DNA of 12,202 nucleotides, from contig JALLPB010000912.1 of the NCBI GenBank assembly GCA_036939975.1, positions 1-12,202 on the forward strand, in the 5' to 3' direction. This document shows, piece by piece, positions 6,998 to 12,202 of the stretch (position 1 is the stretch's first letter; the number at the start of each line of letters is the position of its first letter). This DNA is from Cyclostephanos tholiformis (lineage: Eukaryota; Bacillariophyta; Thalassiosirophyceae; Thalassiosirales; Thalassiosiraceae). The position numbers were made by a program, and so were the translations under genes. The notes under the pieces were generated by a model. The model was not told where the DNA came from and did no database searches. It saw only the letters and a list, made by a program, of their open reading frames with translations.

Positions 6998-8670
6998 GCG
7001 ATGGAGTCGACCCGGTCGTCATCCCCACCTATCGACGTCCCCCTCCCTCCACGATGGGGTAACTCGCTTCCTCCTTGGTGCGATCATTCCCCCGGAGGTA
7101 CAGCGCTCGTTTCGCGATACCGGTCGTTTCCGTTCGATCGTCGATGCAGGCACGGCGATGTCTTGCCCCCTCGTTGGATTATCACGAGGATGGAGGGGAG
7201 TGCGCGACTTCGTGGAATTGAGTCGCCTTCCCCTTGACGACATCGACGTCGATCGTGACCTCGAGTATGTCGTCGAGGCGCCCTCGTCGTCGTCGTCGTC
7301 GTCATCGTCGTGGGAGGGGGGAGAGGCGGGAGTGGCCGATGCCATCGGCACGGGGGACGAGGACTCCGATCGCGACGACGGCGTGGATCGTCGTCGTCGT
7401 AGTCGTCGTCGTCGTCGTCGTCGCGACGATGCCCGGGGGGGCATGGGCCACGGGGGGGGAAAGGGATGGAGTCGCAGGCGCGTACCGTACGGCGATCGTC
7501 GTCATCCCATGCGGTACTTCGACCTGTACCTGCCATCCCCGTGCGTGGTCGAACGCGACGTCGATGACGACGGGAGGGTGCCCGTTCGAGGGACCGTCTT
7601 CTTCGTTCACGGCGGAGCCTGGGGGTCGGGAATGCCGTGGATGTACCGACTCGTCGCACCGGCGTTCCTCGGGCTGAATTTCGCCGTCGTCATCGTCGGG
7701 TACAGGTACGACCCGCGCCATATATTATGTATCCCAACCTCGTTTTTTGGGGGGGGTCACGAGATTTTTACGCTCCCCACCCATTCTCCGTGCGTACGCG
7801 CGATTTTTCGGGGCCAACGGCGTCTCTGATCTTTTGATGCGATTTTTTATTTATTCAACCCACAGGACGTACCCCGACGCGTCGACTATCGACGAGCAGG
7901 TCGGCGACGTCGTCTCGTCGTGGGAGATTTGCGGCGACGTCCTGGGGAAATATTGCCGCGCGACGACGACGACGACGACGATGAACGTCGACGTTCGGAA
8001 TCGCAATATCAAGGATGATGGTGCCGGGAACGATGACATCGACGATTGGGTAGGCAACGTCATCATGGGACATTCGTCGGGTGCGCACGTGGCCATGCTC
8101 GCGCTCGTGGACTGGATCGAGAATCGACGGCGGCGGATTTTCGATTCCGCCTCGAATCTTGCGAATGATGCCGTCGATGTATATCCGTGGACGCCGGATT
8201 ACTTCGTCGGCCTCTCTGGACCGTACGACATCTCGCACCATTTCGATTACGAGGCCGGGAGGGGCGTCGAGGAGATAAGCCCCATGAAGCCAATATGCGG
8301 TCACACCCGAGCGAATTTTCGATTGGCGAGTCCGGTGTATCGATTCCTATCCTTGCTTTGTAGCGACGACGACGAAGATGCGATGACCAGTGTCCGAAGG
8401 TTGTCGCCGCCCATTCTCCTGGTTCACGGCATAGAAGACGCCACCGTGCCCTTCACCGCCACTGCCGACGCTGGACGGATGCTGCGCAGTTGCGGGTTGG
8501 CGAGGTGCGACGAGATGTACCTGGACGGGACTGGTCACCAGGATGTCATCATGCACTTCATGTTCGGCGGTCCCGCGAAGGATTTGGTCCTGAATTGGAT
8601 ATTCCAATGTCGCCGTGCTCATCAACTGGAAGTGGGAAATAATTCGAGTCCAATACGGAGCCGGCTGTAA
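6687..8670 (+). CDS. Alpha/beta-hydrolase, isoprenylcysteine methylesterase-like, two exons
   Basis: The model joins 6687-7705 and 7866-8670 (607 aa). It is a serine hydrolase of the carboxylesterase/ICME type, which in plants demethylates prenylated cysteine of signalling proteins; the exact substrate here is not provable. Motifs: oxyanion HGGAW (H308-W312), VGYRTYP across the splice junction, nucleophile elbow GHSSGA (S410), acid HGIEDATVP (D531) and base GTGHQD (H564), so the triad is complete. YGDRRHPMRYFDLYLP just before the core is typical of the family's first strand. The first 270 residues are an unusual extension of low-complexity Asp, Ser and Arg runs around a possible helical segment (about 115-190). 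The start is the first ATG in frame (6687); the frame extends 5 codons upstream only with GTG. Catalytic identity is strong, ICME assignment moderate; other lipases/esterases are possible. Confidence 0.85.
6849..6887 (+). repeat. (GAC)n tract encoding Asp run
   Basis: GAC codons interrupted by one CAC and one TAC, ending in seven consecutive GAC, within the hydrolase N-terminal extension. Confidence 0.9.
6969..6995 (+). repeat. (TCG)9 tract encoding nine Ser
   Basis: Nine uninterrupted TCG codons in hydrolase exon 1. It is a likely length-variable microsatellite that keeps frame when it changes. Confidence 0.95.
7284..7310 (+). repeat. (TCG)n tract encoding nine Ser
   Basis: Eight TCG codons and one TCA in hydrolase exon 1, the second serine run of this protein. 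Confidence 0.95.
7389..7424 (+). repeat. (CGT)n tract encoding Arg run
   Basis: CGT codons, interrupted by one AGT and ending in CGC, give RRRRSRRRRRRR in the hydrolase. It is the same repeat family as the Ser runs, read in another frame, and produces a strongly basic patch. Confidence 0.95.
7706..7865 (+). other. Intron of the alpha/beta-hydrolase gene
   Basis: A 160-nt intron: donor TACAG|GTACGA, acceptor CCCACAG|GACG, splitting an Arg codon after two bases. Removing it restores the family motif VGYRTYPD and joins the two reading frames exactly, which makes this call firm. The intron is AT-richer than the exons and contains a GGGGGG run and T-rich stretches. Confidence 0.92.
7963..7980 (+). 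repeat. (ACG)6 tract encoding six Thr
   Basis: Six ACG codons in exon 2 of the hydrolase, the same GAC/ACG repeat in a third frame. Confidence 0.95.
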
Positions 8671-8974
8671 GGATAACATGCGAATCAATTGAGTTTGTTG
8701 GGCGTTTCCTCCCACCTTTGACGAATCCAAATCTGAACTCCGATATCTTTGCATGCAATAATTTGCATATAAGTGGTACCTGTCCTGATAGGTGCCTACC
8801 TCAAAAGATTTTTTGCAGCGACGGACTGCCTCATGTGGCTATTTGTGTTTCAGGATACAAAGAGCTTTCGTGGCATTTTTGTATTGCATCCAGATTTAAA
8901 CCTAAACTGGCCAGATCAGTGGACGACTGAGTTGTTATATTTTAGGACTTAACGTTGAATGAAACATGACAATT
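8671..8974. other. Intergenic spacer between hydrolase gene and tRNA
   Basis: About 300 bp of lower-GC DNA that should contain the hydrolase 3' UTR. A 70-codon frame in the middle starts at TTG and has no recognisable content. I see no other element. Confidence 0.5.
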
Positions 8975-9046
8975 TCCGATATAGTGTAGCGGTCATCACG
9001 ACTGGTTCTCAATCAGCAGACCAGGGTTCGACTCACCGTATCGGAT
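8975..9046 (+). tRNA. tRNA-Glu (anticodon CTC), possibly a pseudogene
   Basis: A cloverleaf can be drawn by eye. The acceptor stem TCCGATA (8975-8981) pairs with TATCGGA (9039-9045), discriminator T. The D arm starts GTGT with a GG-containing loop. Anticodon loop TTCTCAA (9006-9012) has CTC at 9008-9010; T loop TTCGACT is at 9027-9033. It closely resembles fungal and other eukaryotic tRNA-Glu. The A box TAGTGTAGCGG (8982-8992) matches consensus fully; the B box GGTTCGACTCA departs at its last base. A Pol III terminator TTTT follows at 9048-9051. Defects: T stem CAGGG/CACCG has two mismatches (A-C and G-A), and the top anticodon-stem pair is A-C. The gene may therefore be decaying or tRNA-derived. 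No intron. Confidence 0.75.
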
Positions 9047-9187
9047 CTTTTCATTACTGCCAGTTGATGAACATATCTTCTGCAGCTCACTTCATGTTTT
9101 TGTCACTGATCCAATGAAAAGAGAGCACGACAATTGATTTCAGTACTTACGTTTGTACATAGTACGTACGTAACCCAGCATAAATCA

Positions 9188-10648
9188 ATGGGTCGCGCCT
9201 ACACAGTCGTCGTATGCGGCGGGCTGCTGTGGGTTGCGCTGGCAGTCGTCGCACCGGCGGCGGCGGCGGCGGCGGTGGAATCGATGGCGTCGATCAACGA
9301 CGTCGTCGCCCTCGCGCCCTTCGATCGCTCGACGACGATTGACGACGGCGACGACGACGATGACGATGACGACTCTGACGACTACGAATGCGATTACTAC
9401 GACGAGGAAGAAGACGATTCCTCCGACCATCATCGCGATCGAGATCCCTTCGTCGTAGCCTCCCCCCCGAGCGTCGCGGCGGTATGCCGGGATGGCATCG
9501 CGATGGTCTCGTTCCATTATGACGTCGATCGTCCTGAGGGGGATGAGATCGACAACGAGGAGGAGGGGAAGGAGGTCGGATGTGGCGACGCCGATGGAGG
9601 CGATGCGGCGACGACTGTAACGATATCGTCGATCGCCGCCGCTGTTTGCGACGACGGGGGGGGGAGTTCGGAGGCTGCATCGTTATCGACCGCTACTGCC
9701 GCTGTCGCGATGGATATCGCACGCCGCTTTCGTGACCTACCATCGTCGACCAGAGGTCCCCTCCGTATAGAATCCATACACGACGACCCCATCAGACATA
9801 GTCGCGTCCCTCCGATGTCGTTGCTAACGGCGGGTTGGCGAACGGATGGGATGGCCCTATCGGACGCCGCCAGGGCACTCGTATCGGACGAGGTACGGCT
9901 TTTCTGCCCCCCCTCGTCGATGTCGTCGTCGTCCTCGTCGCCATCCTCGTCGTCCGCTATGGCGATGGGCAAACGCATCGCGTTGGGACTATCGTACTAT
10001 CTGACCAGGTGCGCGTCATCGGCCGCGGGGGGGGGGGGCGTACGTTCGCTCTCGTGCGTGGGGTTGCTGGCGTGCGGCGGTGGGGGAGGAGGGGGGGGCG
10101 GGGTCGTTGGAGGCGAGGGGGGCACCCTCCACCTGATCGACGCATTGGGCGCATATCGCGTTCGCGCGCACGCTATCGGGTCCGGTATGGACGCGCTTAA
10201 CCGACGGATGGCATATGTCGACTTCGGTTCGATGGACTGTGAATGTGGACTTAGGGCGATATTGCGAATTGTTGCTGAGGTGGAGGAGGGAGGAGGGGTC
10301 GGGGGGCGGGGAGTAGGCGGTGGTAGTCGGGGGGGTGGTGATGAAGATGACAACAAAAACGACGAGTCGGCAATGATGGGAGGTGGGTTGACGGTGGCGG
10401 TCAATCCGGGGGACGATGAGGATGGGTATGAGCAACGGCAATTATTGCGAATACGAGAACGACGACCGACCAGCGGTACCGTCGATCCTTCTCGGCAGAA
10501 AAGGAAGCTCTCGATGGCACTGACTCGTCAAGATGTTGTTGTTGAATTGGCGGTATTGAGGACGGGCGAGGGGAGGATGAGACGCGTGCGACTTTCGTCG
10601 TTGTTCCGCCCCCCTTCACTCACAGGGGGATCCCGTTCGGGTGGATAA
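9188..10648 (+). CDS. Divergent proteasome-subunit-like (Ntn-hydrolase fold) protein with signal peptide
   Basis: A 486-aa single ORF from the first ATG; the frame is open 18 codons further up but without ATG. Residues 1-29 form a strong signal peptide or anchor (VVVCGGLLWVALAVV then Pro and an Ala run), followed by an Asp/Glu-rich linker (52-85). Four blocks follow the order of 20S proteasome alpha subunits: VCRDGIAMV (99-107), PPMSLLTAGWRTDGMALSDAARA (208-230), YYLTRCAS then SLSCVGLLACG (270-297), and LHLIDALGAYRVRAHAIGSG (315-333) with NRRM after it. A final VVVELAVL strand near 450-460 matches the usual last strand. Ser-rich, Gly-rich and acidic insertions double the normal 230-260 aa length. 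No catalytic N-terminal Thr is evident, so an inactive alpha-type role is inferred. The fold assignment is moderate. A secreted or membrane location would be unusual. G homopolymers at 9655 and 10027 may hide frame errors. Confidence 0.6.
   Translation: MGRAYTVVVCGGLLWVALAVVAPAAAAAAVESMASINDVVALAPFDRSTTIDDGDDDDDDDDSDDYECDYYDEEEDDSSDHHRDRDPFVVASPPSVAAVCRDGIAMVSFHYDVDRPEGDEIDNEEEGKEVGCGDADGGDAATTVTISSIAAAVCDDGGGSSEAASLSTATAAVAMDIARRFRDLPSSTRGPLRIESIHDDPIRHSRVPPMSLLTAGWRTDGMALSDAARALVSDEVRLFCPPSSMSSSSSSPSSSSAMAMGKRIALGLSYYLTRCASSAAGGGGVRSLSCVGLLACGGGGGGGGGVVGGEGGTLHLIDALGAYRVRAHAIGSGMDALNRRMAYVDFGSMDCECGLRAILRIVAEVEEGGGVGGRGVGGGSRGGGDEDDNKNDESAMMGGGLTVAVNPGDDEDGYEQRQLLRIRERRPTSGTVDPSRQKRKLSMALTRQDVVVELAVLRTGEGRMRRVRLSSLFRPPSLTGGSRSGG
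9341..9382 (+). repeat. (GAC/GAT)n tract encoding Asp run
   Basis: Near-continuous GAC/GAT codons after the signal peptide of the proteasome-like protein, interrupted by one GGC and one TCT. Confidence 0.85.
9914..9955 (+). repeat. (TCG)n-type tract encoding Ser run
   Basis: TCG, TCC and TCA codons encode a broken Ser run in the proteasome-like protein, between two blocks that align with the proteasome fold, i.e. an inserted loop. Confidence 0.8.
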
Positions 10649-12202
10649 TTTCATCACAGACATAAGACTGGTAAATCTAAAAGATACCCTTTGCTGTTTT
10701 GGCGGAGTTAACTGGGCAGACTGGAGAAAAAAGGGGCTTGTTTCTAGTGAGACCAATTTCATTTTTTTGAACGGATTAGCATGTATTGGAGCCTCTTGGG
10801 CGCTGGTAAGCGTAAAAAAGGCTGACAAGCATAAAACTGAGGATCCTCTTGCATTGGCCGAGAGGATCCCCTGATGTTGCATGGTCCTGCTATTTTTTCT
10901 GGGGCATTAGACATATGAATGGGGTAATTCTCTCACTACTAATTAAAATATTATGTGGTAAAAAGTCTTGCCTGCTATCAAAACCACCCTACTACATAAT
11001 AATCATAGGTTAGGTTCGCAAAAAATTGTAACGCCATGTTTTGCAGATAGATATCGATCAAGCAACATATGGCAATCACACTCATCTAAAAAATTGGGGC
11101 TGCTGGAAGCCTACAGGTGTGGGCGATCATGGTGCTGTTAATTTTTTGGTGTGTTTGTGTGTTGTGTGTTTTGCTCACATGTCTACTATACCATTCTAAG
11201 TACTTATTATACAATACCCTGCTGTTGGCATGTCACAGTGCAAATGCTAGAATTCTTTCTTTTGCCATTGGTTTTGGAGTGAATTTTGAGCTGGGCATCT
11301 TATTTTTTGACAAAAAATCATACAAAAGATGGAGGAATAAATATATTTCAAGATCAAGAGCATTAGATATCTCGAGGTTCTGTGATGAGGGGCTTGACAG
11401 TGGCAACATTCAACAATGATGCCTGCAATGGCTTGACTGCTGAACTGTGGCAATGCTTGAATGTGGCAATAGTGATGTCAGCAATGGGTTAAGGCTAGAC
11501 AATAGTTGGCACCAGCTTGACTGCTTGACTGCAGCTGCTCAACTACTCGACAGTACAGTTAGGGGGTCCAGCCCAGAGTTTGCACCTTAATTTTTTTGTT
11601 TTGGCTGAAAAGAATGGGATGGGATAAGGTTGATCTGGTGACACTGGCATAAGTTCTGGGTACGACCATACGATGGGTTTCATTAACAATGAGATTCTGT
11701 GCCCATCACCACACTGCATGGGCATTACACAGGAGTTCGGGACAAGGCCTGGCATAAGCATTGCCATGGCATTGATTATTGAGAACATGGGATGTCACTC
11801 GTCCACATTGGGGAGGAGGTCATATGCCGACTACTTGATGTGGGCATTCTACCTGCAGAGGAGCAGCGGGAGGAGGAAGACCTTGCATGGAGGGAGAAGG
11901 AGGAGAAGGAGGATGAAGAGGATGTGGAGGAAGATGAGGAGGAGGAGTTGGCTGTGTATTTTAAGTCAAAGTCCTCTGTAGGCAATACTGAATTCCTACA
12001 TATATTTTTTGTTCTCGCCATTTTTAGCCCCCTCCACCATAACCATGACATCTGCCACTCCGCCACAGCCCCAATGGCCCACGTATTGATAGAATCATGC
12101 CCCAATACTCAAGGGGCTTCTTCAACACATGCATGAGAACATCTCCTATGCTTTTTATGCTTCACATACATTTGGTGAGGAAATTATAGGATGCAATAAA
12201 AG
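10649..12202. other. Lower-GC intergenic region with decayed ORFs, no convincing intact gene
   Basis: Composition drops abruptly after the proteasome-like gene. 10641-10874 is open in both orientations but has no ATG on the plus strand. A perfect 9-bp hairpin (GGATCCTCT at 10841-10849 with its complement at 10861-10869) lies at its end. A hydrophobic 96-codon plus frame from ATG 11129 (Leu/Cys/Val-rich start, charged end) is of doubtful reality. 11400-11560 contains imperfect repeats of TTGACTGC and GTGGCAAT. From about 11673 to 12136 two overlapping plus frames, one with a Glu-rich stretch, may be remnants of one broken gene (listed separately). Confidence 0.5.
11792..12136 (+). CDS. Possible Glu-rich hypothetical ORF, likely fragment
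   Basis: A 114-codon frame with ATG at 11792. It begins with a helix-like segment (VHIGEEVICRLLDVG), then a strongly acidic, coiled-coil-like run of GAG/GAA/GAT codons (about residues 25-50), then AT-rich sequence that does not look coding. A different plus frame immediately upstream (from about 11673) shows an equally protein-like stretch (ITQEFGTRPGISIAMALI), so a +1/-1 shift near 11780-11800 could have broken a longer gene. Family not recognised. It could equally be chance open frame over a purine-rich tract. Confidence 0.25.
   Translation: MSLVHIGEEVICRLLDVGILPAEEQREEEDLAWREKEEKEDEEDVEEDEEEELAVYFKSKSSVGNTEFLHIFFVLAIFSPLHHNHDICHSATAPMAHVLIESCPNTQGASSTHA

Noticed and set aside
10641..10882. 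Small ORFs on both strands
   Set aside because: The plus frame has no ATG, and neither protein is recognisable; equal openness on both strands argues against coding.
11129..11419. 96-codon hydrophobic ORF
   Set aside because: Its hydrophobic start comes from a simple T/G-rich stretch (GTGTTTGTGTG type) and the rest has no motif; it is likely chance.

Overview
The window looks like nuclear DNA of a diatom or a close photosynthetic stramenopile. Four observations point that way. Spliceosomal GT-AG introns interrupt two genes. The transaldolase carries an N-terminal signal peptide ending in an Ala-Ala-Phe junction, the hallmark of import through secondary plastid membranes. Intergenic DNA is AT-rich while genes are dense in (GAC)n/(GTC)n triplets and G/C homopolymers. 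There is a eukaryote-type tRNA-Glu locus with internal A and B boxes. No bacterial operon structure, CRISPR array or viral gene was seen.

Layout. 1-933 is AT-rich and non-coding, with short repeats near the left end. 934-2226 (minus) encodes a plastid-targeted class I transaldolase. A 641-bp divergent promoter region (2227-2867) holds a perfect TGACGTCA palindrome and a 55-bp almost pure C tract. 2868-4744 (plus) is a two-exon gene for an acidic protein I do not recognise, with an out-of-frame ATG overlapping its start. 4745-5503 has no convincing gene. 5504-5830 (minus) is the 3' end of a Cys-containing, probably membrane-anchored protein, cut at the edge of a foldback element (5822-6215) built of 20-bp tandem units. 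6687-8670 (plus) is a two-exon alpha/beta-hydrolase resembling isoprenylcysteine methylesterase, with a complete catalytic triad. 8975-9046 is tRNA-Glu(CTC) with a damaged T-stem. 9188-10648 (plus) is a divergent proteasome-subunit-like protein with an apparent signal peptide. 10649-12202 is lower-GC DNA with decayed ORFs and repeats only.

The genes do not form a pathway: this is an ordinary stretch of eukaryotic chromosome, with a carbon-metabolism enzyme beside unrelated genes. The points most worth following are the foldback family (a 19-bp core recurs 6 kb away at the left edge), the signal-peptide-bearing proteasome-like protein, the CRE-type palindrome upstream of the plastid enzyme, and the mismatched tRNA. 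I found no clear previously undescribed multi-gene system.
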